A DNA stretch of 64,000 nucleotides from Mesorhizobium sp. 1M-11 (lineage in GTDB: Bacteria > Pseudomonadota > Alphaproteobacteria > Rhizobiales > Rhizobiaceae): assembly GCF_001303895.1 (NCBI RefSeq), contig NZ_LJSD01000002.1, positions 1 to 64,000 of the forward strand, given 5' to 3'. The notes below the pieces were generated by a model. The model was given only the letters and a program-made list of their open reading frames with translations, ran no database searches and was not told the DNA's origin. A program made the translations under genes and the position numbers. Below, piece after piece: positions 19,003 to 27,920 of the stretch (within the stretch, counting starts at the first letter, position 1; each line of letters opens with the position of its first letter).

Positions 19003-19430
19003 ACCGACAGCCACACACACTTTCACGCGAAGTCATCGTAGCCCGTGCCATCGAACAGGTGGTGGCCGAACTCAGGCTTATCGATGTCGCCGACTACATC
19101 GCCTTCATCCGGCTCGAGCATTTCGCGTGCCTGTCGGATCTGGTGGATTCAGCATCCGAGCTGTTCTTCGTTCCGGGCACGCTGCGGCTCGGCAATGGCG
19201 GCGAGGCGCATGTCGACTGGAGCGGCTCGCCGCGCATCGTGCTCGACCTGGAGCTGAGGCCGCGCGGCGTGACGGTCTATTTCCAGCTCACGCTGACCGA
19301 AAACGAAGCCTCCGTGGTGTTGAACTACATCTCTTTCGAGAAACCGGACGAAGATCCGGAGCGAAACACCGAGTTGCTGGAGACGATGTTGGAGAGCTCC
19401 CGCATACGGCGTCCGGAACCGATCGGATAA
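18999..19430 (+). CDS. Small unknown protein coupled to flhB
   Basis: A 143-residue soluble-looking protein that I do not recognise. It is mixed alpha/beta with an N-terminal helix (SREVIVARAIEQVVAELRLI) and later strands (GTLRLGNGGEAHVDWSGSPR, RGVTVYFQLTLTENEASVVL). There is no signal peptide. The ATG overlaps the flhB stop, so it is translated with the export protein, and I recall a comparable hypothetical gene at this place in Sinorhizobium. It ends 7 bases before the end of convergent visR. A chaperone or regulator role would be speculation. Confidence 0.75.
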   Translation: MNRQPHTLSREVIVARAIEQVVAELRLIDVADYIAFIRLEHFACLSDLVDSASELFFVPGTLRLGNGGEAHVDWSGSPRIVLDLELRPRGVTVYFQLTLTENEASVVLNYISFEKPDEDPERNTELLETMLESSRIRRPEPIG

Positions 19431-19437
19431 AGCAGCT

Positions 19438-20205
19438 TCAGTCGATGAGGCCGAGGCGCAACGCCTTGGCGACCGCCTGCGCGCGGTTTACCGCATCGAG
19501 CTTTTGCGCCGACTGAGTGAGATATTGATTGGCGGTGTGAACTGACAGCTTCAGAAGCCGGGCGATCCCTTCGCTGGTGTAGCCATTGGCGGTCAATTTC
19601 AGGCACTCCAGTTCGCGCTTCGACATGGTTCGCGCCCGACCGGCATCACTTGGCTGGATGCGCGACACGGCATCGAACAGCGAGAAGCAGCGGGCGTGGA
19701 TGTCGTAGATGACGTCGCCGAGCAGCGGTGTGATGTTCGTGCCGAAGAAAACAACCAGTCCACTCTGGCTACGCTCGGCATGAACGGGGAAGGCGATGCC
19801 GGTTGTATTGGAAACCAGGGCGGTCGTTCGCTCGATCCAGGGAAAGACGTTGCCGTTCTCGGCGCTATGGTCAGCTTCATCCGACCAGCATCGCGGGCCG
19901 GTGGAGCGGCGCGCATGCAGGATGATCTCCTCACTGGCGGCAGCGGAAATATTGCGGTTTGCTCCGGCCACACCCGGATAGTCGGAATCGAAACACGGCA
20001 TCAGCCGTGGCCGGTCGGCCGACGGGGTGATGAAATAGAGACCGAATGCGCTGGCGTTGATGTCCATGGCGATCCAGCGGCAGCGGCGCACCGCGTCGGG
20101 TATCGTGACTGTATAGAGATCGGAGTTCGCCGTTGCGGCGCCGAAAGGATTGCGATGCGCAAAGAACGGATCGTCCGCAATCTCGTGTGCGCGAGCGTGG
20201 GTCAA
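19438..20205 (-). CDS. visR: LuxR-family flagellar master regulator VisR
   Basis: A 255-residue transcription factor. The C-terminal LuxR/GerE helix-turn-helix is clear (MSKRELECLKLTANGYTSEG, then LLKLSVHTANQYLTQSAQKL). The N-terminal half would be a ligand or dimerisation domain. VisN and VisR act together in Sinorhizobium as the top activators of flagellar and chemotaxis genes through Rem. I place the start at a TTG that overlaps the visN stop (TTGA) and has AGGAG nine bases upstream. The frame is open further back but that part lies inside visN. Confidence 0.9.
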   Translation of the reverse strand: MTHARAHEIADDPFFAHRNPFGAATANSDLYTVTIPDAVRRCRWIAMDINASAFGLYFITPSADRPRLMPCFDSDYPGVAGANRNISAAASEEIILHARRSTGPRCWSDEADHSAENGNVFPWIERTTALVSNTTGIAFPVHAERSQSGLVVFFGTNITPLLGDVIYDIHARCFSLFDAVSRIQPSDAGRARTMSKRELECLKLTANGYTSEGIARLLKLSVHTANQYLTQSAQKLDAVNRAQAVAKALRLGLID

Positions 20206-20912
20206 ATGATACCGCTCCTGATCGCTGTCGCAATTGCCATCGCCCGGTTGGAAGCGGAGAATTTCTGGATGGCGTGTGTGATGTAGCTGTTGACGGTGTT
20301 GGCGGAGACGCCAAGGATGACGGCCACCTCCTCGGTGGTCTTGCCTTCCGAGACCCAGAACAGGCATTCGCGCTCGCGGTCGGAAAGCGGGTCCTGGAGC
20401 GCGGCGGCGGCGAGAAGCTGCGGCACCTGCGAGAGCGCATAGCAGCATTTCAACTGGGCCCTGCTGAGGGCTGCCTGTTGGATGCTGCCGGCCTCAGCCG
20501 CGGAGAACAACACGAAAAGACGCTGACGGCCGACATCGAGACGCAGAGAATAAAGCTCTCCGTGCCCCAGCACGTCGAGCAGTCTGGCTTCCTCACCACT
20601 CAACAGCCCCGCCGACGTTTCTGCGTGGGAGGCTACCAATGCGCGAGGGCGATTGCCCGGCGAAGAGGTGAGGGGACCGTAGGCAAGAGCGGCGATCAGA
20701 TGTTTGCCGATCAATTCGATCGCATCGTACAGCCAGTTCGAGGCGACGATGCGGGCATCGTTGCGTTCCTCGTCATGAATGATGGCCACCAGCATGTAGC
20801 TGTCGGCACCGATCTCGTCGGAGAGCTGGGTCAGAAACCCGGTCAGGTCCGCGCGAGAGGCCAGACGTGTTCCGATCGTGTCGGACGTTATAGGCGCTGC
20901 AAAGGCTGTCAT
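20202..20912 (-). CDS. visN: LuxR-family flagellar master regulator VisN
   Basis: A 236-residue LuxR-type regulator and partner of VisR. The C-terminal helix-turn-helix is seen in LSDRERECLFWVSEGKTTEE and VILGVSANTVNSYITHAIQK. The N-terminal region (LTGFLTQLSDEIGADSYMLV) resembles autoinducer-binding folds, although no inducer is known for VisN. It is the first gene of visN-visR and its stop overlaps the visR start, fitting the known heterodimer. Regulation of the flagellar operons to the left is expected from the Sinorhizobium model. Confidence 0.92.
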   Translation of the reverse strand: MTAFAAPITSDTIGTRLASRADLTGFLTQLSDEIGADSYMLVAIIHDEERNDARIVASNWLYDAIELIGKHLIAALAYGPLTSSPGNRPRALVASHAETSAGLLSGEEARLLDVLGHGELYSLRLDVGRQRLFVLFSAAEAGSIQQAALSRAQLKCCYALSQVPQLLAAAALQDPLSDRERECLFWVSEGKTTEEVAVILGVSANTVNSYITHAIQKFSASNRAMAIATAIRSGII

Positions 20913-21285
20913 AGTCTTCAGGCCAGAATCGATTCTTATGCCCGGTGCTGGTTCAGCAGCCCCGGACGCCGGTACGCGTCACATTCACCTAAAACGCACG
21001 CTTGGCGCAGAACGGCGCCTGTCGGCCGAATCCGGAAGGGAACGCGAAACCTATCGCGTCTTGCGCCGGAAAATTCCGGTACAACAGGACTTTAGAAGGT
21101 TCGCCGCGCCCCCGCGGAACGGCTGATTCGGGTTTAATTTAGCTGTTGATGAATCTGACTTCAAACAGGAATTGACAGATTGTGATTCAGCGGACTCACA
21201 AGCCCGACTCAGGCCTTGCATTTGCTGGATTTCGAGCCGTGAAAAAAATGCCTCGCGGACTGCCGTCCGCAAGGCGGACGGGGAT
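20913..21285. other. Intergenic region upstream of visN
   Basis: About 370 bases without a credible gene. The left part should contain the visN promoter (leftward) and the right end holds the terminator of the amidohydrolase gene. No known operator motif is evident. An AT-rich stretch around 21125-21185 (GGTTTAATTTAGCTG and onward) stands out from the GC-rich surroundings. Confidence 0.45.
21242..21281 (-). terminator. Terminator of the acetylpolyamine amidohydrolase gene
   Basis: Read on the minus strand, two overlapping hairpins are possible just past the stop codon. One is CCGTCCGC/GCGGACGG with a 3-base loop and the other GCGGAC/GTCCGC with a GGCA loop. The second is followed six bases later by a run of seven T. 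Either can terminate the leftward operon before visN. Confidence 0.65.
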
Positions 21286-22317
21286 CTAACGCCCCTCGAA
21301 CCCGGTCAGGACGCCAACCGCATTCACGCCGATTTCGTCGACGGCATAGCCGCCTTCCATCACGAACAGTGTCGGCAGGTTCAACTTGGCGATGCGCGAG
21401 CCGATCTTGGGATAGTCGCTGCTCTTGAGCTTGAACTGGCTGATGGGATCCTTTTCGAAAGTGTCGACGCCAAGTGAAACGACGACGATGTCCGGGCCAT
21501 AGGCCCTGAGTTTCGCGCAGGCGTCCTCCAGGGCGGCATTCCAGGTTTCCCAGGTCGTGCCGAAGGGCAGTGGGTAGTTGACGTTGAAGCCTTCTCCGGC
21601 ACCCTCGCCACGTTCATCGGCGTGGCCGAGGAAGTAGGGGTATTCAACCATAGGGTCGCCATGCAGGTTCAGCACCTGCACGTCGGGCCGGGAATAGAAG
21701 ATCTCCTGCGTGCCGTTGCCGTGGTGATAGTCGACGTCGAGGATTGCGACGCGTTTTGCGCCTTGGTCGAGGAACCATTGCGCGGCGACGGCGGCGTTGT
21801 TGATGTAGCAATAGCCGCCCATGAAGCTGGCGCCGGCATGGTGACCGGGCGGGCGGCACAGCGCGAAGGCAGCCGGCTCACCATTCTTGACCAGGTTGGC
21901 CCCGGTCAGAGCAACATCATAGGACGACTTGACCGCTTCCCATGTGCCTTTGACGAAAGGCGCGCCAGCGTCGAAGGAATAGTAGCCCAGTTTGGCATCG
22001 ATGGTGCCGGGCACGACATCGCCCCGCAGGCCGCGCGTCGGCCAGGCGTAGGGGATAGCCGAGCCGGAACGGCCAAGCGCTTCCCATTCAGGATAGACGG
22101 TTGGCAGGAAGTCGATGTAGTCGGCGTTGTGAATGCGCTTGGCTGCGACAAGGTCATGGATCTCCGGCGCCAGGATCGGCCCCAGCTTTTCGCTCTCGAC
22201 GCGTGCCTTGATGATCTCGGCGCGGGACGGTTTTTCGAAGCCGGGGACGATCGCACCCGACATCAGCTCCATCGTGCCGGCGTGGCCGGCATGGAGTGGC
22301 GAATAGACAGTCTTCAT
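21286..22317 (-). CDS. aphA: Acetylpolyamine amidohydrolase (histone-deacetylase fold)
   Basis: A 343-residue zinc amidohydrolase expected to remove the acetyl group from acetylated polyamines such as acetylputrescine. The active-site set is intact: His159/His160 in RPPGHHAG, Zn ligands Asp196 and His198 in DVDYHHGNG, Asp285 in GVDTFEKDP, and Tyr324 in GGYAVDEIG. These positions are offset by just one from those of Mycoplana ramosa APAH as I remember them, and the length is nearly the same. That favours APAH over other HDAC-like enzymes. It lies 21 bases after a TetR gene and near a polyamine-type ABC transporter, which supports the role. Confidence 0.9.
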   Translation of the reverse strand: MKTVYSPLHAGHAGTMELMSGAIVPGFEKPSRAEIIKARVESEKLGPILAPEIHDLVAAKRIHNADYIDFLPTVYPEWEALGRSGSAIPYAWPTRGLRGDVVPGTIDAKLGYYSFDAGAPFVKGTWEAVKSSYDVALTGANLVKNGEPAAFALCRPPGHHAGASFMGGYCYINNAAVAAQWFLDQGAKRVAILDVDYHHGNGTQEIFYSRPDVQVLNLHGDPMVEYPYFLGHADERGEGAGEGFNVNYPLPFGTTWETWNAALEDACAKLRAYGPDIVVVSLGVDTFEKDPISQFKLKSSDYPKIGSRIAKLNLPTLFVMEGGYAVDEIGVNAVGVLTGFEGR

Positions 22318-22338
22318 GAGGTTCCTTCCCTGGAGTGG

Positions 22339-22995
22339 TTATTGGTTGAGGTCGAGATAGGGGGTAACCAGGGCGATCCACATGATCTCGACATCGTCCT
22401 GGATGAGATCGAAGGTCCTGCGGTCCTTCTTGAGACCGACGAGGCGGCAGACGTGCCCGACCTCCATCATCACGACACCCAGCCGGCTCGCGACTTCGCC
22501 TTCAAGTGAGGGGTTCACGTGCCGCAGCCAGGCTGCATAAAGGGCGATGATCTGGTCATCGTACTCGTTCTGGATAGGCCTCAGATCCGGATTGCCGGTG
22601 ATGGCCTCGATGACCGGCATGAGACTGGCATTTTCAAGATAGAGCCTGGATGTGTCGATGAAGAGTTCGCGCACTTCGCGCTGAAACGCATCGCGGGTCG
22701 TCGGGCGCGGAACTCTGGTGCGTTTCTCGATCACTTCGGGAAATGCTCCAAGCCAACGCCGGGCGAGGTCGAGAAGAATGGCTTCCTTGTTGGGATAGTA
22801 TTGATAGATCGAGCCGACAGACAAGCCGGCGCGCTGCGCAATGGCAAGCGTTGTCGGTGTCTTCGTTCCCTGCTCTCTGGTCAGAATCAACGCGGCATCG
22901 AGAATTCGATCGACTACCTTGCTCGATCGTTCCTGCCGCGGTTGCTTGCGTGGTTCGAGCGCTATCTTGGTCTTGCGTTTGAGATCGCGCTTCAC
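22339..22995 (-). CDS. TetR-family transcriptional regulator
   Basis: A regulator of about 218 residues. The DNA-binding part is clear: VVDRILDAALILTREQGTKT, TTLAIAQRAGLSVGSIYQYY and the following PNKEAI. The C-terminal ligand domain is all-helical. The start is uncertain. I chose a GTG with AAGGA eight bases upstream, while ATG codons at 23031 and 23100 in the same frame would add 12 or 35 residues and lack a good ribosome site. It is transcribed with the amidohydrolase downstream and probably controls it and perhaps the divergent YtcJ-type gene. The ligand is unknown. Confidence 0.85.
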   Translation of the reverse strand: MKRDLKRKTKIALEPRKQPRQERSSKVVDRILDAALILTREQGTKTPTTLAIAQRAGLSVGSIYQYYPNKEAILLDLARRWLGAFPEVIEKRTRVPRPTTRDAFQREVRELFIDTSRLYLENASLMPVIEAITGNPDLRPIQNEYDDQIIALYAAWLRHVNPSLEGEVASRLGVVMMEVGHVCRLVGLKKDRRTFDLIQDDVEIMWIALVTPYLDLNQ

Positions 22996-23251
22996 TGCTT
23001 GGATCCTTCGTTCCCCTTCAGCTCTCAGCATACGCGCAGGGTGCTGTCCACAAGGCATCGTCGATTCCACATATTGACAAACGCGAATAAATAGTCGCAT
23101 TTTTTCTACACGCTGTCTTTAGGGAAACTCAGGGGAATTCCAAAGGCAGCGAACCGGCATCAATTCAGTTCCCTCCGGCCGCTCCAGCGGGGCGATCAGG
23201 TGTGAGATGCAGATTGAGGCGGTCTCGGTCAGTCAAAAGCGCGGAGTCGCG
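22996..23251. promoter_or_regulatory. Divergent promoter region between TetR and YtcJ-type genes
   Basis: The region is AT-richer than its flanks. A TTGACA lies at 23074-23079 on the plus strand without a convincing -10 partner, and a short palindrome GCGA-N8-TCGC lies beside it (23083-23098). These are candidates for promoter and TetR operator but neither is strong. Confidence 0.35.
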
Positions 23252-24931
23252 ATGTCTGTCACTGGTGCGGTTCAACATGCCGATCTGATCGTGATCAACG
23301 GCCGTGTGCTGACCATGGATGACGACTGTCCCGTCGCCGAAGCCGTTGCCATCAAGGACGGATCCATCCTTGCAGTCGGGGGCCTCGCTGCCATTGAGAC
23401 CCTGAAGGGACCGGCAACCAAAGTCATCGACGCCAAGGGCGGTTCGGTGCTTCCCGGCTTTATCGAAGCGCATATGCATCTGTTTTCCGGTGCTGCCGAA
23501 TTGGCGCATCTGCAGCTTTCCGGCGTGCACGGGTTCGACGCGCTGAAGGATGCGGTTCTCGCTTATGCAGCCTCCCGGCCTGATGCGCCGATGCTGGTCG
23601 CGCAGAGCGCCGATTACACGATCCTCGGCGAGGAGCGGGTGACGCGGCACCATCTCGATGCGATCCTGCCCGACCGGTCGTTCTGCATGGCCGCGCCCGA
23701 TCACCACACGATGTGGGCCAACACCAAGGCGCTCGAAGCCGCGGGCGTGCTGCATGGCCGCACGCTCGGCCCCGGCAATGAGATCGTCATGGGCGAAGAC
23801 GGGCTGGCCGAGGGCGAACTGCGGGAAGGTGAGGCGTTTGGGCCCGTGCTGGCCTTGGCCGGCGAAGAGCGTGTGCGGCTCGGCCTGTCGACCGGCGGCG
23901 AGCCCGATCCCGCGCCAACGCCTCAGCAGCGTGCTGCCGATCGCGACATCATGCGGCGCGGCCTGGCCTGGTGTGCCGAGCACGGCATCACCTCGATCCA
24001 GAATATGGACGGCAATCTCTATCAGCTCGAATTGCTGGCTGAGATCGAGGCCGAGGAAGGGCTTTCCTGCCGCGTGCAGATACCTTTCCACTTCAAGAAA
24101 TTCATGAAACTCGACATTCTGGAGAAAGCCTCGGCGATGGCCGAGCGCTTCGACAGCGAGTGGCTGTCGTCCGGTATCGTCAAGGTTTTCTACGACGGCG
24201 TGTTGGATTCCTGGACGGCGGTGATGATCGAGCCCTATGCCGACCGTCCCGATTGGGTCGGTGAGCCGCTGTTCACGCCCGACGAGTTCAAGGCTTTGGC
24301 CGTCGCCATCGACGCGCGCGGCTTGCAGATCGCAGTGCATTCCATCGGCGACGGGGCCGTGCAGGCGGTTCTCGACGGCTACGAAGCGGCGGCGAAAGCC
24401 AATGGCAAGCGCGAGAGCCGTCACCGCATCGAACATATCGAGGTGGTTGCCCCTTCCGATATTCCGCGGTTTGCCGAACTTGGCGTCATTGCCTCGATGC
24501 AGCCTCCGCATCCGCCAGGTGCGATGGATTTTCCGTTGGAGCCGACCATATCGCGTATCGGCAAGGCGCGCTGGCCATTGAGTTATGCCTGGCGCACGCT
24601 GAAGAACGCGGGCGCCCACGTCGTCTTCGCCTCCGACTGGCCGGTTTCGCCGATCGACCCGATCCTTGGCGTCCAGGCGGCAGTGCTGCGCAAGCCGTGG
24701 GCGGAAGGCGATCCGGACCAGAGTTTCTCGCTGATGGAGTCGCTTGCCGCCTACACGGTGGAAGGTGCCTATGCGGAGTTCATGGAGCATCGCAAAGGCA
24801 GGTTGAAGCCAGGCTTCATGGCCGACCTCGTGGTGCTTTCGTGCGACATCCAAGCGGTGGAAGCACAACGGCTGCACGAGGTGCGGCCGGCTGTCACGAT
24901 CTGCGGCGGCAAGATTACCTATCAGGCCTGA
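23252..24931 (+). CDS. YtcJ-type metal-dependent amidohydrolase
   Basis: A 559-residue member of the amidohydrolase superfamily. After an N-terminal beta domain ([17 protein letters not shown]) comes the metal motif HMH at residues 74-76, then HSIGDGAV, the [10 protein letters not shown] histidine and the Asp in [11 protein letters not shown], which together form the TIM-barrel metal site. Enzymes of this group hydrolyse amide or imide bonds, and few have known substrates. The inner ATG was preferred because GGAG sits five bases before it. It precedes the ABC transporter in the same direction with 133 bases between, and may supply or consume the transported compound. Confidence 0.85.
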   Translation: MSVTGAVQHADLIVINGRVLTMDDDCPVAEAVAIKDGSILAVGGLAAIETLKGPATKVIDAKGGSVLPGFIEAHMHLFSGAAELAHLQLSGVHGFDALKDAVLAYAASRPDAPMLVAQSADYTILGEERVTRHHLDAILPDRSFCMAAPDHHTMWANTKALEAAGVLHGRTLGPGNEIVMGEDGLAEGELREGEAFGPVLALAGEERVRLGLSTGGEPDPAPTPQQRAADRDIMRRGLAWCAEHGITSIQNMDGNLYQLELLAEIEAEEGLSCRVQIPFHFKKFMKLDILEKASAMAERFDSEWLSSGIVKVFYDGVLDSWTAVMIEPYADRPDWVGEPLFTPDEFKALAVAIDARGLQIAVHSIGDGAVQAVLDGYEAAAKANGKRESRHRIEHIEVVAPSDIPRFAELGVIASMQPPHPPGAMDFPLEPTISRIGKARWPLSYAWRTLKNAGAHVVFASDWPVSPIDPILGVQAAVLRKPWAEGDPDQSFSLMESLAAYTVEGAYAEFMEHRKGRLKPGFMADLVVLSCDIQAVEAQRLHEVRPAVTICGGKITYQA

Positions 24932-25021
24932 GGGTGAACATTCGTTTCGTCTCTGGAACCGATATTCGATCCAATTGTTGCCAAGCACGACCGCTTGTGG
25001 TGACAATCTGAAACAGAAAAA

Positions 25022-25043
25022 GGCCTGCTTTCGGGGGCAGGCC
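25022..25043. other. Hairpin flanked by A-tracts ahead of the ABC transporter operon
   Basis: A perfect 7-bp stem GGCCTGC/GCAGGCC with an 8-base loop has five A on its left and seven A on its right. Read leftward it would look like a terminator, yet no leftward gene ends here. Read rightward it sits 21 bases before the ATPase start and could structure the mRNA leader. Confidence 0.5.
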
Positions 25044-25064
25044 AAAAAAACAAGAGGGGTTTGC

Positions 25065-26162
25065 GTGCCGGAACAACCGGGTAAGAACGCGATCGAAGTC
25101 CGCGGCGTGCGGAAGGTCTTCGGTTCTGGGGAAGCGGCGGTTGCCGCATTGGACACGGTCTCGGTTTCGATCCGGGAAAACGAGTTCTTCACACTGCTGG
25201 GGCCTTCGGGCTGCGGAAAGACGACGCTGCTTCGGCTGATCGCCGGCTTCGACTATCCGAGCGCCGGCGAGATCCTGCTTTATGGCGACGACATCGCGCT
25301 GCTGCCGCCGTTCAAGCGTCCGGTCAACACAGTCTTCCAAAGCTATGCGCTGTTCCCGCACATGACGGTGGCGCAGAACATCGGCTTCGGCCTCGAAATG
25401 CTGCGCAAGCCCAAGGCCGAGGTCAAGGCCCGCGTGGCCGAGATGCTGAAGCTCGTGCGCATGGAGCATCTGGCTTCGCGGCGTACCAGCCAGATTTCCG
25501 GCGGTCAGCAGCAACGCGTAGCGTTGGCCCGTGCGCTGGCGCCACAGCCGAAAGTGCTGCTGCTCGACGAGCCGCTGTCGGCGCTCGACTACAAGCTGCG
25601 CAAGGAGATGCAGATCGAATTGAAGCGGCTGCAGAACCAGACCGGTATCACCTTCATCTTCGTCACGCATGACCAGGAGGAAGCATTGACCATGTCCGAC
25701 CGCATCGCGGTGATGTCGTCGGGCAAGATCCTGCAGGTAGGCTCGCCGTGGGATATCTATGACAAGCCGGCCGACCGCTTCGTTGCCGACTTTATCGGCG
25801 AGACCAATTTCCTGACCGCCTCGATCGCCGGCGTCGAAAACGGCAAGGCGCGCGCCACGTTGAAATCGGGCGCCACCATCACGGCCAGCGTCGCCGACGG
25901 CTTTCAGCCGAAGGCGGAGGCCACGGTGGTGGTGCGACCCGAACATGCCAAGCTGACCAAGGGCAAGGCGGAGCTTTCGGGTACGGTTGAAAACATCGTT
26001 TATTTCGGCACCGACACGCACATCCATGTGCGGCTCGACGGCAGCAATGACCTCTTCATCGTGCGCCAGCAGAATGCACGCAGCGCCGGCTGCGGTTTCG
26101 AAGCAGGCGACAAGGCCGGCATCGCCATCGGCGACGACGCAGCGCAAGTGTTGAGGGATTGA
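25065..26162 (+). CDS. potG: Polyamine-type ABC transporter ATP-binding protein
   Basis: A 365-residue ATPase that powers uptake. Walker A GPSGCGKT is at residues 46-53, the signature is [14 protein letters not shown] and Walker B is [18 protein letters not shown]-terminal TOBE regulatory domain follows ([10 protein letters not shown]). I chose the GTG start with GAGGGG close upstream. Its stop overlaps the first permease by one base. The membership PotA/PotG is judged from sequence style and from the PotF-like partners, and the true substrate is unproven. Confidence 0.92.
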   Translation: MPEQPGKNAIEVRGVRKVFGSGEAAVAALDTVSVSIRENEFFTLLGPSGCGKTTLLRLIAGFDYPSAGEILLYGDDIALLPPFKRPVNTVFQSYALFPHMTVAQNIGFGLEMLRKPKAEVKARVAEMLKLVRMEHLASRRTSQISGGQQQRVALARALAPQPKVLLLDEPLSALDYKLRKEMQIELKRLQNQTGITFIFVTHDQEEALTMSDRIAVMSSGKILQVGSPWDIYDKPADRFVADFIGETNFLTASIAGVENGKARATLKSGATITASVADGFQPKAEATVVVRPEHAKLTKGKAELSGTVENIVYFGTDTHIHVRLDGSNDLFIVRQQNARSAGCGFEAGDKAGIAIGDDAAQVLRD

Positions 26163-27082
26163 TGGCCACCGCCGAGGAAATCGCCAGGGCGGCCGACCGG
26201 CGCGACATCCGCAACCGCTGGTATCTTTCCGCGCCCGCCTTGCTCACCATCTTCTTCGCCGCCGTCGGACCGCTGGCGATCGTGCTCGTCTATTCCTTCC
26301 TGACGCCCGGTTCCTATGGCGACGTGAAGTGGCAATTCTCGCCCGAGGCCTGGGTTTCGGTGCTGTTCGAGCGCGACATCTTCGACGACACGCTGTCGCT
26401 GGCAGGTGCCCATATCAGCATCTTCTGGCGCTCGGTGAAGCTCGCGATCATCACGACGCTCATCACCTTGGCGCTCGGCTTCCCGACCGCGTACTTCATG
26501 GCGACGCGCAGCGAAAAGACGCGCGATCTGTGGCTGTTCCTGATCACCATCCCGTTCTGGACGAACCTGCTCATCCGCACCTTCGCGGTACTGCAGATCA
26601 TCCGCAACGAAGGCATCGTCAACACCGTCCTGATGAAGCTCGGCATCGTCTCGGCTCCGATCCAGATCCTCTATACCGACGTCGCGATCCTGATCGGCAT
26701 GGCCTATGTCTACCTGCCGCTGATGGTGCTGCCGGTCTATGCTTCGATGGAGAAGCTCGATTTCCGCCTGGTCGAGGCCGGCTACGATCTCTACGCCTCG
26801 CGCTGGCAAGTGCTGCGGCGCATCATCTTCCCATTGGTCAAACCGGGCGTCATCGCCGGTTCGATCCTGGTCTTCATCCCCGCTATCGGCGCCTATGTGA
26901 CGCCCAGCGTGCTCGGCGGCGGCAAGAACATGATGCTGTCCAACCTGATCGAACTGCAGTTCGGCCAGGGCCGCAACTGGCCGCTGGGCTCGGCGCTGTC
27001 GATCACGGTCATGCTTATCGTCATGGTTGCGCTGCTCGTCTATGTGCGTAACGCCGGCTCGCAGGAGGTGCGGCATGGCTAA
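26162..27082 (+). CDS. potH: Polyamine-type ABC transporter permease 1
   Basis: A 306-residue inner-membrane permease with about six helices. The first helix follows YLSAPALLTIFFAAVGPLAI. The EAA loop that docks the ATPase appears as EAGYDLYASRWQVLRRIIFP. The sequence YVTPSVLGGGKNMMLSNLIE is typical of PotB/PotH permeases. Its start overlaps the ATPase stop and its end overlaps the next permease by 8 bases, so the transporter is made as a unit. Confidence 0.93.
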   Translation: MATAEEIARAADRRDIRNRWYLSAPALLTIFFAAVGPLAIVLVYSFLTPGSYGDVKWQFSPEAWVSVLFERDIFDDTLSLAGAHISIFWRSVKLAIITTLITLALGFPTAYFMATRSEKTRDLWLFLITIPFWTNLLIRTFAVLQIIRNEGIVNTVLMKLGIVSAPIQILYTDVAILIGMAYVYLPLMVLPVYASMEKLDFRLVEAGYDLYASRWQVLRRIIFPLVKPGVIAGSILVFIPAIGAYVTPSVLGGGKNMMLSNLIELQFGQGRNWPLGSALSITVMLIVMVALLVYVRNAGSQEVRHG

Positions 27083-27875
27083 GAGCTTCTCGATCCGCCA
27101 CCAGCCGGGCTTCACGACGATCGCCGCCGTGTGCTTCGTCGCGCTCTACATGCCGATCATTGTACTGGTCGTCTATGCCTTCAACGAGGCGCCTTCGACG
27201 TCGGAATGGGGAGGCTTCTCGCTGAAATGGTTCCAGTCCGCATCGCAGAATGCGCAGGTCATCGACGCCACGCTGCGGTCGTTCCAGATCGCGGCGATCG
27301 CCGCGACGCTTGCCACGATCGCCGCCACGATGGCGGCGCTGGCGACCACCCGCACGCCGCCCTATCCAGGACTGACCTTCAAATATGCGATGATCAACCA
27401 GCCGCTGATGGTGCCGGAAATCGTCACCGGCGTGGCGCTCCTGATCTTCTTCTCACGCATCAAGATCTTCACCGGCTATTCGGGCCTGGGTTATCTGATC
27501 GCCGCGCATACGGCCTTCTGCATTCCCTTCGCCTATCTGCCGATCCGCGCGCGGCTGGAAAACATGGACCTGTCGCTGGAGCGCGCGGCTGCGGATCTCT
27601 ACGCGACGCCCTGGCAGGCGTTTCGGCGGGTGACGCTGCCGCTGCTGTGGCCGGGCATCCTGGCCGGACTGATGCTGGCGTTCGTGATCTCGCTCGACGA
27701 CGTCGTCATCACCGAATTCGTCAAATCGGGCGGCCAGGACACGTTGCCGACCTACATGCTTGGCCAGATCCGCCGCGGCATCACGCCCGAGATCAACGCG
27801 ATATCGACGGCCTTCCTGCTGCTGTCGGTGGTCATCGTCACGTTGTTTTTCTTCGTCAGCAGGAAACGCGACTGA
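27075..27875 (+). CDS. potI: Polyamine-type ABC transporter permease 2
   Basis: A 266-residue permease of the PotC/PotI type. After the N-terminal helix (FTTIAAVCFVALYMPIIVLV) it carries NEAPSTSEWGGFSLKWFQ, the loop before helix two, and the EAA-like docking loop ERAAADLYATPWQAFRRVTL. The internal ATG with AGGAGG upstream was chosen. It forms the channel with the preceding permease and is followed by two binding-protein genes. Confidence 0.93.
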   Translation: MAKSFSIRHQPGFTTIAAVCFVALYMPIIVLVVYAFNEAPSTSEWGGFSLKWFQSASQNAQVIDATLRSFQIAAIAATLATIAATMAALATTRTPPYPGLTFKYAMINQPLMVPEIVTGVALLIFFSRIKIFTGYSGLGYLIAAHTAFCIPFAYLPIRARLENMDLSLERAAADLYATPWQAFRRVTLPLLWPGILAGLMLAFVISLDDVVITEFVKSGGQDTLPTYMLGQIRRGITPEINAISTAFLLLSVVIVTLFFFVSRKRD

Positions 27876-27920
27876 AGCCGAAAGCCGAGGTCAATAACAA
27901 AGCAATAATGGGAGAACAGA

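Noticed and set aside
25017..25050. Terminator on the minus strand before the ABC operon
   Set aside because: No leftward gene ends here. The amidohydrolase runs rightward, so the hairpin is noted only as a possible leader structure.
23165..25192. Long leftward open frame (675 codons) across the YtcJ-type amidohydrolase
   Set aside because: It is the reverse-strand image of a gene with full metal-binding motifs, and it has no recognisable domain.
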